DNA of 64,000 nt from Hyphomonadaceae bacterium UKL13-1 (GTDB lineage: Bacteria; Pseudomonadota; Alphaproteobacteria; Caulobacterales; Aquidulcibacteraceae), in contig CP012156.1 in the NCBI GenBank assembly GCA_001602435.1, positions 888,001 to 952,000 of the forward strand, in the 5' to 3' direction. How positions within the stretch are numbered: the stretch's first letter is position 1; each line of letters starts with the position of its first letter. The position numbers and the translations under genes were made by a program. Positions 1 through 8,963 of this stretch are shown here, one piece after another. The notes beneath the pieces are model-generated. The model was not told where the DNA came from and searched no databases. It saw only the letters and a program-made list of their open reading frames with translations.

Positions 1-481
1 CGACCGCAAAGCTTAAGCCCGTTCCGCTGGCAATCAGGCCAGCGCGTGTGGCACTGCCCGTGTCTTGCACAGCCCGCCAGATGTCCTTGCCGCCTCGGTC
101 GACCTTCCAACTTCGCACGAGACCTGAATAATTTCCCGTCAACTGAGCGCGCCAGCCCTTATGCGCTGCGATGATACGTTGGGCTTCGCTCTGAACGGCT
201 GGATCGCGACAAGGCTTTGCCGCAGCGGCTGTTTTGGCCTGACCTGCAATCATATCCAAGCGCTGCGTACTTGACCCAGACCGCAAGGCCGCGCCTCGCG
301 CTTGGGCTGTAAATCCTGCTAACGCCCGACGAGGACCGCTCTCCAAGAGCTGGCAGCGCTCATCAATGGCGCGCATCGCCATCCGTTCCGCATAGCTTCG
401 CTCCAATCCATTCACTTGGGCATGGCTTGCGGCGGGTAGGACGAGCGCCAGACAAAAAATGACTCGATGAAATAAAATCAT
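1..481 (-). CDS. Secreted hypothetical protein, partial (C-terminus beyond window)
   Basis: An open frame runs leftwards from ATG at 481 to the window edge without a stop, giving about 160 residues. The N-terminus is a Sec signal peptide: a short basic start, a hydrophobic core (VIFCLALVLP) and an AxA-like cleavage site (ASHA) near residue 21. The mature part is rich in Ala, Arg and Gln, has three Cys in the part visible here (including the signal peptide) and looks mostly helical. I do not recognise the family. It is divergent from the DUF1491 gene, with only 58 bp between the two starts for both promoters. The frame is unbroken and the signal peptide is convincing, so the gene is probably real. 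Confidence 0.6.
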   Translation of the reverse strand, partial: MILFHRVIFCLALVLPAASHAQVNGLERSYAERMAMRAIDERCQLLESGPRRALAGFTAQARGAALRSGSSTQRLDMIAGQAKTAAAAKPCRDPAVQSEAQRIIAAHKGWRAQLTGNYSGLVRSWKVDRGGKDIWRAVQDTGSATRAGLIASGTGLSFAV

Positions 482-539
482 AGGCCTTATCTACAGCGAC
501 CTCTCTTTCACTTCGATTAAGCCCGGTGCAAACAAACTT

Positions 540-881
540 ATGAGCAACAGCGAACTTCGCAGCGATATCTGGGTGCAAGCCTTATTGCGCACGGCGCAAA
601 GCCAAGGCGCTTCTGGCTATGTTGTGCGCCGGGGCGATGAGACGGCAGGCGCAGTATTGGTGAAAGTGGCGAGCCTGGACGGCACCGCGCGACTACTAAT
701 CCCAGCGCGAGATGGCGTGGGCGAGCGTATCTATCTTGATTTAACAGGTAAAACGGCCGGACCAGACGAGGCCTCCATTGATGCTTATCTGTCTAAGCGG
801 GCTGCACAAGATCAAGATGTTTGGATTGTTGAGATTGAAGACAAGTTAGGCAGAAGTTTTCTGACGGAGCGTGTGGACTGA
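540..881 (+). CDS. DUF1491 family protein
   Basis: This 113-residue cytoplasmic protein matches the DUF1491 family, which is nearly confined to Alphaproteobacteria and has no assigned function. The visible family pattern is an N-terminal WVQALLR segment, a central G-D-E-x-A-G-A-V-L-V-K-V strand and a C-terminal VWIVEIEDK...GRSFL motif. The length is normal for the family. The start at 540 follows the divergent secreted-protein gene, and a second small orphan lies 49 bp downstream on the same strand, so the two may be co-transcribed. Confidence 0.8.
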   Translation: MSNSELRSDIWVQALLRTAQSQGASGYVVRRGDETAGAVLVKVASLDGTARLLIPARDGVGERIYLDLTGKTAGPDEASIDAYLSKRAAQDQDVWIVEIEDKLGRSFLTERVD

Positions 882-930
882 TTATTAACCCAAGTGCGTT
901 AGGGTCTCGTTCTCGACTGGAGACGTTCGC

Positions 931-1317
931 ATGCTTTTTCTGTTCAACGACCGCGTTCTGATGTTAACTGGCAATGCTGACGTGGTGATCAATGCGGGTA
1001 TCCCGGCAGCCGCGGTTGCCCGTTACACGCTGAACGATTCCATTCTAGCGGTTCAGACCGCCATCATGGACATGCCGAACTTGGCAACCGAAGCCCCGCA
1101 AAAAGCTGCTGCTTTGGCTTGGTTGATTGCCAGCCGCAGCGACGCCAATGCGATTTTGTTCATCGCGCCGCCCAAATGCCGGCGTCCCCAAGAAGTCGGT
1201 TTTCGCTTAGCAACGGTCTCTTTGACAACACTCGGCAGCTTGAAAGCCCAACAAGATGCCGGGCGATTGACTTCGGGCATCATCAACACCTCTGTCTGGC
1301 AATCTGCCGCCGCGTGA
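931..1317 (+). CDS. Hypothetical protein, 128 aa
   Basis: I do not recognise this family. The protein has no signal peptide or clear membrane segment. It alternates strands and helices (a start rich in Phe/Leu, a central helix AAALAWLIASR, then LATVSLTTLGSLKAQQDAGRL) and ends in a run of Ala. It follows the DUF1491 gene on the same strand. Codon use looks like its neighbours and the competing frames here are short, so it is probably a true gene, conserved only narrowly. Confidence 0.6.
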   Translation: MLFLFNDRVLMLTGNADVVINAGIPAAAVARYTLNDSILAVQTAIMDMPNLATEAPQKAAALAWLIASRSDANAILFIAPPKCRRPQEVGFRLATVSLTTLGSLKAQQDAGRLTSGIINTSVWQSAAA

Positions 1318-1390
1318 CGCGCCGGCGCGAGCTAGCGTTGCTCTAAGGCCTTTAATTATAGCGAAGCCTCAGCTAGATGAGGGGTTCAAA

Positions 1391-1412
1391 GGCTTGAGCT
1401 TTCAAGCCGTTT
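1391..1412 (+). terminator. Possible hairpin between the 128-aa gene and prfC
   Basis: A perfect 7-bp inverted repeat, GGCTTGA / TCAAGCC, with a 4-nt loop lies about 75 bp after the stop of the upstream gene and about 40 bp before the prfC start. It is followed by GTTTCCC, a poor T-tract, so it is a weak terminator at best. It could also be a leader structure for prfC. Confidence 0.3.
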
Positions 1413-1448
1413 CCCAATTTGCCCATTCGTCTTAGTCAGGCCTCGATC

Positions 1449-3053
1449 ATGTCAGCCGAACTCGCGCGTGAAGTTAAGCGCCGTCGCACCTTTGCCATCA
1501 TTTCACACCCTGACGCCGGCAAGACCACGCTCACTGAAAATCTGCTGCTCATGGGCGGTGCTATCCGCGCCGCTGGTGCCGTGAGGGCGCGCGGCGAACA
1601 GCGTCGGACGCGTTCAGACTGGATGAAGATTGAGCGCGAACGGGGCATCTCGGTTTCGGCCTCGGTGATGACGTTTGAGCATGATGATTGCATCATCAAC
1701 CTTTTGGACACCCCGGGCCACGAAGACTTTTCCGAAGACACCTATCGCACACTGACTGCCGCAGATTCCGCTGTCATGGTGTTGGACGCGGCAAAGGGTA
1801 TTGAGCCACAGACCCTCAAACTGTTTGAAGTCTGTCGCTTGCGCGATATTCCTATTCTGACTTTCATCAACAAGATGGACCGCGAGGCCCAAGACCCGAT
1901 GGAGTTACTGGACGAAGTGGCGTCAAAATTGGCGCTCGATCCTGCCCCCATCTTTTGGCCGCAAGGTTCGGGCAATCGCTTCCGTGGCATGGTTGATTTA
2001 AGAAATGACCGCTTCACCGTCTTCCGCCGACCACAAGTGGGAGATACTGGGCCTTTGGTGCATGATGAGATCGACTTGTCATCTAATGCGATCGCCGAAG
2101 TTTTGAGCCAAGCTGAAATGGACGAATTGCGCGGGTCGGCTGAGCTGGTCCAAGGCGGCTATCCGGCCTTTGACCTCGAATCTTATCGTGAAGGCCATAT
2201 GACACCCGTCTTCTTTGGCTCTGCGCTTCGCCAGTTCGGCGTGCGGGAATTGCTGGATGGTCTGCGCGACTATGCGCCATCGCCACGCGATCAAAAGGCG
2301 CTCGACAAAGGCGTTGAGACCCAAGTTCAGGCGGACCGGGACGAAGTCACGGGGTTTGTCTTCAAGATCCAAGCCAATATGGACCCTGCCCACCGCGACC
2401 GCGTTGCGATGGTGCGGCTGGCGTCTGGTAAGTTCCAGCGCGGCATGCGCCTAAAGACGGGGTCGGGCAAGCAGATAGGCGTGCATGCGCCCCTTATGTT
2501 TGTTGGCCAAGACCGCGAGATCACGGATGAGGCCTGGGCTGGTGACGTGATAGGCGTGCCAAACCATGGCGTCTTGCGTGTCGGCGATAGTCTGTCTGAA
2601 ACTGGGCAAGTGAAATTTGCGGGCATTCCAAACTTCGCACCAGAAATCTTGCGCCGCGCCTCGGTCAAAGACCCCTTGAAGGCCAAGCATTTGAAGAAGG
2701 CGCTTGAATCCTTGGCTGAAGAAGGCGTGACTCAGCTGTTTCGGCCCCATTTCGGCTCGGACTTGATTGTCGGGGCCGTCGGGCCGTTGCAGTTTGATGT
2801 GTTGGTGGAGCGCTTGGCCGCCGAATATGGGCTGCAGGTCGTGTTCGAGACGTGTGCCTTCAATGGCGTGCGCTGGATTGCGGCCGATAGTGCGGCAGAC
2901 CTTGAGCAATTTGCTGATCGCAATCGCGCTGGGATGGGCACAGATTTGGATGGCGCAGAAGTCTTCTTGGCTAAGAATGCCTGGGAGATCGGCTACGTCG
3001 CTGAAAAATTCCCGAAAATCCGCTTCACCAACGTGCGTGAGCGGATGATCTAA
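1449..3053 (+). CDS. prfC: Peptide chain release factor 3 (RF3)
   Basis: This 534-residue translational GTPase recycles RF1/RF2 from the ribosome after termination. The G-domain motifs are complete: P-loop HPDAGKTT, a switch region (ERERGISVSASV), G3 DTPGHEDFSEDTYR and G4 NKMDR. RF3-specific features follow: the PIFWPQGSG segment after the G domain, then the beta-barrel and C-terminal domains. An upstream in-frame ATG at 1419 exists, but the ATG at 1449 gives the family-typical N-terminus (MSAELAREVKRRRTFAIISH). The 3' end overlaps the convergent DUF2336 gene by 4 bp. RF3 is patchily distributed and non-essential where tested. Confidence 0.95.
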   Translation: MSAELAREVKRRRTFAIISHPDAGKTTLTENLLLMGGAIRAAGAVRARGEQRRTRSDWMKIERERGISVSASVMTFEHDDCIINLLDTPGHEDFSEDTYRTLTAADSAVMVLDAAKGIEPQTLKLFEVCRLRDIPILTFINKMDREAQDPMELLDEVASKLALDPAPIFWPQGSGNRFRGMVDLRNDRFTVFRRPQVGDTGPLVHDEIDLSSNAIAEVLSQAEMDELRGSAELVQGGYPAFDLESYREGHMTPVFFGSALRQFGVRELLDGLRDYAPSPRDQKALDKGVETQVQADRDEVTGFVFKIQANMDPAHRDRVAMVRLASGKFQRGMRLKTGSGKQIGVHAPLMFVGQDREITDEAWAGDVIGVPNHGVLRVGDSLSETGQVKFAGIPNFAPEILRRASVKDPLKAKHLKKALESLAEEGVTQLFRPHFGSDLIVGAVGPLQFDVLVERLAAEYGLQVVFETCAFNGVRWIAADSAADLEQFADRNRAGMGTDLDGAEVFLAKNAWEIGYVAEKFPKIRFTNVRERMI

Positions 3054-4138
3054 GCAGCTTGGGCTGACACGTTTGCCCGCAAGCGCAAGAAGCGCAGGGC
3101 GCGTTGTGCGGCTTCTGGCGGAACATCATTATACATGTTTCCAAGAATTTGAGCTTGACCCATGCCGTCATTGCCCAGCACCAGAACTGCGATTGTTACA
3201 AACAAGGCGCGTTCAAAGTTCGCGGCACGGCATACCATCGCCATGGTGTCGATGTCTTTTTTCTCAAACAACAGCGCGGTTTGGAAGTAGTCGAGACCCG
3301 TGAAGTCCCCAAAGGCAATCATGAATTTGGTGGATTCCTGATTACGCCACAAGGTCGGCAAATGGGCACGATTGAGCGCGTTGGCTGCCTTTTGCCTTGT
3401 GAACTCTTTTTGGACCGCTTCAAAGTCCGCCGGCAAAGTACCGTTCACAACCGCGACTCGCGTTTGTGCCCGACGCATAGCGCGCTCAACTTCTTCTTCG
3501 GTGAATTCCGAATTGCGCTCGAGAATTTCACGCCGCATCGGCCCTTCTACAATGGTGTACAGGCGGTTCAAATGCTCTGGCGAGATAACTTTGCGCTGCG
3601 CAATCGGACGATGCAGATCCGGATTATTGGCTGCACGATCAACAATTTTGTCGAATGTTTCGTCAGACACTTTGGCGGTTTGGTTGCTGACCAGAGAGGC
3701 AACCACTCGGTCGTCACCGTGCGAAACTAGGGCATCTGACAATTGCTCACCCACGTCAGGACGTTGCGTGACGACCATCTGGTGCGCGTGGCCGCGGGTT
3801 TCGACAACTCGGATCAGGTCATCCTGGGTCAATGACGTAGAGCGGCGCAAGATTGGACCAGCAATGCCAATTTCTTCGTCATGCGCCATCATCACAGCAA
3901 GGGAGCGTGGAGCTTCACCACCGGAGAAACGCTGGGCCAGTTCTTTGCGAACTTCTGTATCAAGCTCGTAGGCAACCTTGGAAATCAAGTCGCCGAATAG
4001 CTTTGTTTCTAAAGGACTTTGGTTGTCCTGGGAGTCAAAGAATAAATCTGTAACTTCATTGAGTAGTACGCGACGCTTTTCGCTGGAGCTCTCGCCCGCA
4101 ACCTCTAGTAGCTTAGCGTATCTTTCGCCAACTTGCAT
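3050..4138 (-). CDS. DUF2336 domain-containing protein
   Basis: This 362-residue cytoplasmic, all-helical protein belongs to DUF2336, an alphaproteobacterial family with HEAT-like alpha-solenoid character and unknown function. Repeated segments of the form 'VSDETFDKIVDRAANNPDLHRPIAQR' type (helix, turn, helix with Asp/Asn at the turn) are visible between residues 80 and 200. There are no catalytic motifs. It converges with prfC (4-bp stop overlap) and is transcribed from its own upstream region (4139-4217). Related proteins are often linked to cell-cycle or motility regulation in this class; that link is general and not shown here. Confidence 0.8.
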   Translation of the reverse strand: MQVGERYAKLLEVAGESSSEKRRVLLNEVTDLFFDSQDNQSPLETKLFGDLISKVAYELDTEVRKELAQRFSGGEAPRSLAVMMAHDEEIGIAGPILRRSTSLTQDDLIRVVETRGHAHQMVVTQRPDVGEQLSDALVSHGDDRVVASLVSNQTAKVSDETFDKIVDRAANNPDLHRPIAQRKVISPEHLNRLYTIVEGPMRREILERNSEFTEEEVERAMRRAQTRVAVVNGTLPADFEAVQKEFTRQKAANALNRAHLPTLWRNQESTKFMIAFGDFTGLDYFQTALLFEKKDIDTMAMVCRAANFERALFVTIAVLVLGNDGMGQAQILGNMYNDVPPEAAQRALRFLRLRANVSAQAA

Positions 4139-4217
4139 CTCAATTTCCCATTTCTACACCTGTCCTACAGGATAAGCGTAAACATTTGGTGGTCAGAATT
4201 CATCAAAATGTCTGACG

Positions 4218-5417
4218 TTACCCACCAGGACCACCGCTTAAGCGGGGCTCCCGGTCGATGAAGGAGGGATTGCGCGCTCGCGCTCGCGCGGCTTCATTCA
4301 GCGCACTTTGGCGGGTCACATTGGTTTGCTCCGCACGGGGCGTGCCCCGCGCGCCCTTGGATTTACTGGCAGGTTTTTGTACCTCGGGCGCAGCTTGGCC
4401 GTCATCAGTGGGCGTGTTGGACTCTGCAGGGTTATAGCTTGGCTTGGGTCGCGCCGACTTTGGTAGGGGTGCTTCTGGAACTGGCACCGTCCCCGCCAGC
4501 GGATCTGCCCGCACTTCCCCATTGGCGGCGGCGCGTTGACGCTCTTCCTCTACAGCTTCCCATTCCCGCTGTACCGCATAGGCTGGTTGGCCAGTCGCGC
4601 GGGCGGAATTGATTTGAGAGCGGCGCATAGCAGCAGCATCGACCATGCCATCCGCGCCCCTAAACTTCGATAAATCCGTCGCTTGTTGCGGAGCCACTTG
4701 GCTCTGCATCGGTTGTGGCATGGCCATAGGTGCTGGGTTGGGTGGCGAACTGTAGGTCATCGGCTGTGGACTGGAAGGTGCCGCTGCGACAGGACTTGGA
4801 GTCTCAAAATTAGATTGCGTCAGAGGTGCCGGTTGAACCTCTGAGGCGCGGGTGCGCGGCATCCCGCGCGCGCCTGAACGTGGCGTGCCAGAAGCGCTTG
4901 GCGTAGGTGAGGCAGCACTCGGTTGGGTTGGCACGAAATCTACCCGACCAGCAGAGGGATTGGATGTCGGCGCAGGCGGCATAGGTCGAGGTGGTGCAAT
5001 CGGCGCGCCCTGATTATAGGACGACGCTGGTTGGGCCATGCGGGCCTTTGAATCCAGCCAAGGTGCTGGGCGAACTTCATAATTAGCTGGGCCATCTGCA
5101 AATCGGCCCGTTGGCGTCAATGCACCCGATCTGCGGGGAAGCCCCGATTCGTAGCCCGATTGCCGTGCTGGCGTTAAGGACTTAGAGAGCGAACACATGC
5201 GGGGGGGTGGCCCCATGTTCTTACTACGACGACTGGTTGTTTCGATTGTCGGAGCGGTGCCGCCGAACGACCAAGACGCACACATTCTGTCGCTAGTACA
5301 AGCAGTTGCACATGTGTCAGCAGTGGCCACCGGAAACTGTGAATAGGCAGCATTCTGGGCGAAACTGGGACCGGCAAGGGCAAAGGCCAGCCAGAAGGCG
5401 AAATCACGCGCACGCAT
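4218..5417 (-). CDS. Secreted PAN/Apple-domain protein with a long proline-rich tail
   Basis: This 399-residue exported protein has a signal peptide (residues 1 to about 20, cleaved after GPSFA) and then a PAN_4-like domain of about 75 residues. In it Cys are spaced as C-x3-C-x5-C, followed by the W-S-F motif and a later C-S-L; PAN domains bind protein or carbohydrate. From about residue 95 the protein is low-complexity, rich in Pro, Ala, Ser and Gln and probably disordered, and it ends in a basic region with Arg-Ala repeats. I chose ATG 5417 over GTG 5423 because AGGAG lies 7 nt upstream of it. A full CtrA box lies about 43 bp upstream, so cell-cycle control is likely. The tail composition makes the length unreliable between relatives. 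Confidence 0.7.
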   Translation of the reverse strand: MRARDFAFWLAFALAGPSFAQNAAYSQFPVATADTCATACTSDRMCASWSFGGTAPTIETTSRRSKNMGPPPRMCSLSKSLTPARQSGYESGLPRRSGALTPTGRFADGPANYEVRPAPWLDSKARMAQPASSYNQGAPIAPPRPMPPAPTSNPSAGRVDFVPTQPSAASPTPSASGTPRSGARGMPRTRASEVQPAPLTQSNFETPSPVAAAPSSPQPMTYSSPPNPAPMAMPQPMQSQVAPQQATDLSKFRGADGMVDAAAMRRSQINSARATGQPAYAVQREWEAVEEERQRAAANGEVRADPLAGTVPVPEAPLPKSARPKPSYNPAESNTPTDDGQAAPEVQKPASKSKGARGTPRAEQTNVTRQSALNEAARARARNPSFIDREPRLSGGPGG

Positions 5418-5459
5418 ATACACTCTCCTAATATAAGAAGTATCGGTGCCGTGCGTCGG

Positions 5460-5474
5460 TTAAGGTTGAATTAA
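5460..5474 (-). promoter_or_regulatory. Predicted CtrA-binding site (TTAA-N7-TTAA)
   Basis: TTAA at 5460-5463 and TTAA at 5471-5474 are separated by exactly 7 nt. This is the full consensus for the CtrA response regulator in Caulobacterales and relatives. The site is intergenic, between the stop of uup and the start of the PAN-domain gene, about 43 bp upstream of that gene's ATG; an A+T-rich TATATTA lies between the site and the Shine-Dalgarno. The position fits a -35-overlapping activator site. Confidence 0.6.
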
Positions 5475-5495
5475 GTTTGGATTCAATTCGCAGAT

Positions 5496-7325
5496 TTAAG
5501 CGTTTCCGGACAAGGATTCTTTGAGTTCTAGCAAGGCTAGCCATTCATCCTCACTGGCCTGCAGCTGGGCGCGGGCCGCGACGGCTTGTGCGGAAGTTTT
5601 TTCAAATTGGGCTGGATCGCGACTGTAAAGATTTGGGTCGTTTAAGGCTTCTTCCAATTTGGCGATCTGGCCCTCTAATTTTGGCATCAGGCCCTCCAAT
5701 TCGCTTAAGCGCCGTTCGTCTTTGTAAGAGAGTTTTTTGGCAGACTTTACGACCGGCTCCGCAATGGGCGTCGCGCTTGGTTTCGGTTTGGACGCCTGCA
5801 AATGGCCAAGAATTGGAATGCCCTGCCGCACAAGATCGGTCCAGCCGCCGGGCGTTTCAATCCAGGTCCCATCTCCGCGTGGTGCCAAGGTTGCTGTCAC
5901 GACGCCGTCGAGGAAGGCGCGATCGTGACTAACCAAAAGGACCGTACCGTCGTAATCTGCCAGCATATCCTCAAGAACGTCCAAGGTTTCCATGTCGAGA
6001 TCGTTGGTTGGTTCGTCGAGCACCAGAACGTTCGAGGGCTTGGCCAGTGCGAGGGCTAATAGCACGCGGTTGCGTTCCCCACCGCTGAAGGAGCCCACGG
6101 GCTGTCTCAAATGGCGACTGTCAAACAAAAAGTCCTTTGCATAGGCAGCGACGTGCTTAGGCCGTTCGCGCACCATAATCTGGTCCCCGCCCGCTGGGGC
6201 AAAAGTGTCCCACAAGGTTGCTTTGGGGTCGAGGGCGGCGCGCGATTGGTCGAGATAGGCGATGGTCAGATTTTTGCCCATCCGGGTTGTGCCGGCATCG
6301 GGCTCTAGGCTTCCGACCAACATTTTGATCAAGGTCGATTTGCCCACACCATTGGGCCCTACAATGCCTAAACGGTCGCCCCGTACAACGCGTAAATCGA
6401 GGTTTTTGATGATATCGCCGCGGCCATCAAAGCCTTTTGAGACGCTTTTGGCTTCAAACACCAACTTACCAGACGTATTGCCGGTATCGGCCTGAAGGGC
6501 AGCGGTATCCTTGCGGACCAAGGCGGCTTGGCCTTTGCGGGTCTCGCGCATGTCCATCAAGCGGCGTAAGCGGCCTTCATTGCGGGTGCGCCTTGCCGTC
6601 ACCCCGCGCGCCAGCCAACGGGCTTCGTCTTCCAAGGTTTTATCAAGCTTTTCCAAGGCCTTGCGGTCCTGTTCCTCAATGCTTGCTGCCCAAGGCTCAA
6701 ACTTTGAGAAGGGCGCGTCTAAGCGCCGTACCACGCCATTACGCAGCCAAAGGCATGAAGTCGAAATGGCTGACAAAAAGGCTCGGTCATGGCTGACGAC
6801 CAACACAGCGCCCGAAAACTGCTTCAAGCGGCGCTCAAGTTCCTCAATGGCAGCGATGTCGAGGTGATTGGTCGGCTCGTCCAGCATCAATAGGTCTGGG
6901 TCGGCGGCCAAGGCGCGGGCCAGCGAGGCGCGGCGCGCTTCCCCACCGGACATGCCGGTGACAGGGCGATCCGGGGCGAGGCCAAAGCTGTGCAGTTCTG
7001 CCGCAGCCGCCGCGAGACGCGCGGATTCATCGCGATCATGCGGCACGTCTTGGGCGGCCCATTCTAACAGGCTTGTCGCCCCGCTAAAGTCAGGCTCTTG
7101 AGTCTGGGTTGCAGCATGGGTGCCGTTTGAAACCACCCGTTCGCCCGAGTCATATTCCAACTGGCCTGCCAGTACCGACATCAGGGTCGACTTGCCCGCA
7201 CCATTGGCTCCAACCAATGCCGCCCGCTCGCCACGGCGCAGCGTCAAATCCACGCCCGAGAATACAGGCGCACCACCGCGCTTCAGCGCAATATCTTTGA
7301 GTTGGATGACAATATCTCGGCTCAT
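5496..7325 (-). CDS. uup: ABC-F family ATP-binding protein, Uup type
   Basis: This 609-residue soluble protein has two ABC ATPase domains in tandem and no membrane segments, as in ABC-F proteins, which act on ribosomes or, for Uup, on DNA/ribosome-linked processes. Walker A motifs are GANGAGKST and GPNGVGKST; signatures are MSGGE and FSGGE; Walker B motifs end LDEPTNHLD and LDEPTNDLD. The linker between the domains is charged, and the last 80 residues form a Lys/Glu-rich coiled coil like the DNA-binding tail of Uup. The start at 7325 (MSRDIVIQLKD) is preferred to 7385 because the longer form would run through the divergent promoter region. It is divergent from the amidohydrolase pair. Confidence 0.9.
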   Translation of the reverse strand: MSRDIVIQLKDIALKRGGAPVFSGVDLTLRRGERAALVGANGAGKSTLMSVLAGQLEYDSGERVVSNGTHAATQTQEPDFSGATSLLEWAAQDVPHDRDESARLAAAAAELHSFGLAPDRPVTGMSGGEARRASLARALAADPDLLMLDEPTNHLDIAAIEELERRLKQFSGAVLVVSHDRAFLSAISTSCLWLRNGVVRRLDAPFSKFEPWAASIEEQDRKALEKLDKTLEDEARWLARGVTARRTRNEGRLRRLMDMRETRKGQAALVRKDTAALQADTGNTSGKLVFEAKSVSKGFDGRGDIIKNLDLRVVRGDRLGIVGPNGVGKSTLIKMLVGSLEPDAGTTRMGKNLTIAYLDQSRAALDPKATLWDTFAPAGGDQIMVRERPKHVAAYAKDFLFDSRHLRQPVGSFSGGERNRVLLALALAKPSNVLVLDEPTNDLDMETLDVLEDMLADYDGTVLLVSHDRAFLDGVVTATLAPRGDGTWIETPGGWTDLVRQGIPILGHLQASKPKPSATPIAEPVVKSAKKLSYKDERRLSELEGLMPKLEGQIAKLEEALNDPNLYSRDPAQFEKTSAQAVAARAQLQASEDEWLALLELKESLSGNA

Positions 7326-7478
7326 GCGTGGCAAGTGTCTGCGCTGTGGACGAAGGTCAAGGTCGCCACGCAGATAGGGGCACAATCAGACTGCGAAAGT
7401 GCGTGGATCGCTCTTGTGCGAGATCACGATTTCGTGTTGCCTGATACGACGTACATCGTCAGCCAGAAAGCAATTGCC

Positions 7479-8963
7479 TTGTCTCTGCGTCATTCAATCC
7501 TATCCGCCTCAGCCGTCGCTTTAGCTCTATCTGTTACCTTGGTAGCTGGGTGCGCGACAACCTCTGCCGCGCAAAATGCTAAGCCAGCAAGCGCAGAGCC
7601 TGCGGCTAAGCCAAAGGCCACGTCAAAGCCTTTAGCCAAGGGCATGGACAGCAATGGCGCGCTTGATCCTTTTCCTTCCACCTACAAGCCTTTACCGGGT
7701 GTGACGACCGCGATTGTTGGGGCCACGATCCTCACGGCTGCTGGCGAAGAAATTGAGAATGGCACGATTGTTTTCGCCGATGGCAAGATTGTTGCGGTGG
7801 GCAAGGATGTTGCGATCCCAGACGGGGCCAAGCGCATTGACGGGCGCGGCAAGTTTGTCACCCCCGGCATTATCGACATTCACTCGCACTTGGGCGTCTA
7901 TCCAAGCCCCGGCGTGCAAGCTAATTCCGACGGCAATGAAGCCACCGACCCCAATACGGCCGAAGTCTGGGCTGAACATTCGATCTGGCCACAGGATCCG
8001 GGCTTCAATCGGGCTCGTGAAGGTGGCATCACCAGTCTGATGATCTTACCGGGCTCTGCTAACTTGTTTGGTGGTCGTTCGGTGACACTGAAGAATGTGC
8101 CCTCGATTACAGAGCAAGGCATGAAGTTTCCAGGGGCGCCCTACGGTCTTAAAATGGCCTGCGGTGAAAATCCCAAGCGCGTCTATGGCTCGCGCTCCCG
8201 CTCTCCGTCGACCCGCATGGGCAATATTGCGGTTGCCCGCCGGGCATGGATTGATGCGGCAGACTATAATCGCAAATGGAACGACTATCGCGCCAAAATC
8301 GCGGCTGGCGAAGCTGCAGGCGACCCGCCCAAGCGCGACCTGAAGTTGGAAACCCTATCCGGTGTTCTCAATGGCGATATCCTCATCCAAAACCATTGCT
8401 ATCGCGCCGATGAAATGGCGCTGATGATGGATATGGCCAAGGAATTTGGCTATAAAATCACCACTTTCCACCATTCATCTGAGGCCTATAAACTCGCCCC
8501 GGCCTTGAAAGAGGCAGACATTTGCGCCGCCACTTGGGCCGACTGGCAGGGCTTTAAAATGGAATCTCTCGACGGGATTGCTGAGAATGCGGGCATTCTG
8601 CAAGCCTATGGGGCTTGCACAATCATTCACTCTGATGACGCCACCATGATCCAGCATCTCAATCAAGAAGCGGCATTGGCCATGGGGGCAGCCGCCCGCG
8701 CTGGGATCCCGGTGTCGCGCTTGGATGCGATTAAATGGATTACTGCCAACCCGGCGCGAGCCATGGGTATTGGGGCTAAGACGGGGTCGTTGGAAGCAGG
8801 CAAGATGGCAGACATCGTCCTGTGGGACCGTGATCCCTTCTCGACCTACGCCCTTGCCCAAACCGTCTATGTTGACGGCGGCATTGCTTACGACCGTAAC
8901 GACCCGGCCACCCATGCCCGGTCAGACTTTGACCTTGGTCGCCCCAGCTTGGAGCAAAAATAA
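7479..8963 (+). CDS. Amidohydrolase family protein, probable lipoprotein, metal ligands intact
   Basis: This is a member of the metal-dependent amidohydrolase superfamily, close to the imidazolonepropionase-like exported enzymes. A lipobox (LVAGC) ends a 25-residue signal if translation starts at TTG 7479; GTG 7434 and an ATG at 7302 are alternatives, but the last would overlap uup. The small beta-sandwich comes first (AIVGATILTAAGEEIENGTI), then the metal motif HSH at residues 135-137. Later ligand candidates are His in NHCYRADE, the pair in FHHSSEAY, and Asp in IHSDD. The usual closing GSLEAGKMADIVLWD beta-sandwich return is present. The downstream paralogue overlaps it by one base (TAATG). 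The substrate is unknown. Confidence 0.85.
   Translation: MSLRHSILSASAVALALSVTLVAGCATTSAAQNAKPASAEPAAKPKATSKPLAKGMDSNGALDPFPSTYKPLPGVTTAIVGATILTAAGEEIENGTIVFADGKIVAVGKDVAIPDGAKRIDGRGKFVTPGIIDIHSHLGVYPSPGVQANSDGNEATDPNTAEVWAEHSIWPQDPGFNRAREGGITSLMILPGSANLFGGRSVTLKNVPSITEQGMKFPGAPYGLKMACGENPKRVYGSRSRSPSTRMGNIAVARRAWIDAADYNRKWNDYRAKIAAGEAAGDPPKRDLKLETLSGVLNGDILIQNHCYRADEMALMMDMAKEFGYKITTFHHSSEAYKLAPALKEADICAATWADWQGFKMESLDGIAENAGILQAYGACTIIHSDDATMIQHLNQEAALAMGAAARAGIPVSRLDAIKWITANPARAMGIGAKTGSLEAGKMADIVLWDRDPFSTYALAQTVYVDGGIAYDRNDPATHARSDFDLGRPSLEQK

Noticed and set aside
888..910. TTAACCC near the end of the DUF1491 gene as a CtrA site
   Set aside because: Only a partial half-site; the second half has the wrong spacing.
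7302..7478. Upstream ATG extension of the first amidohydrolase
   Set aside because: It would overlap the divergent uup gene and remove the signal peptide from the N-terminus.
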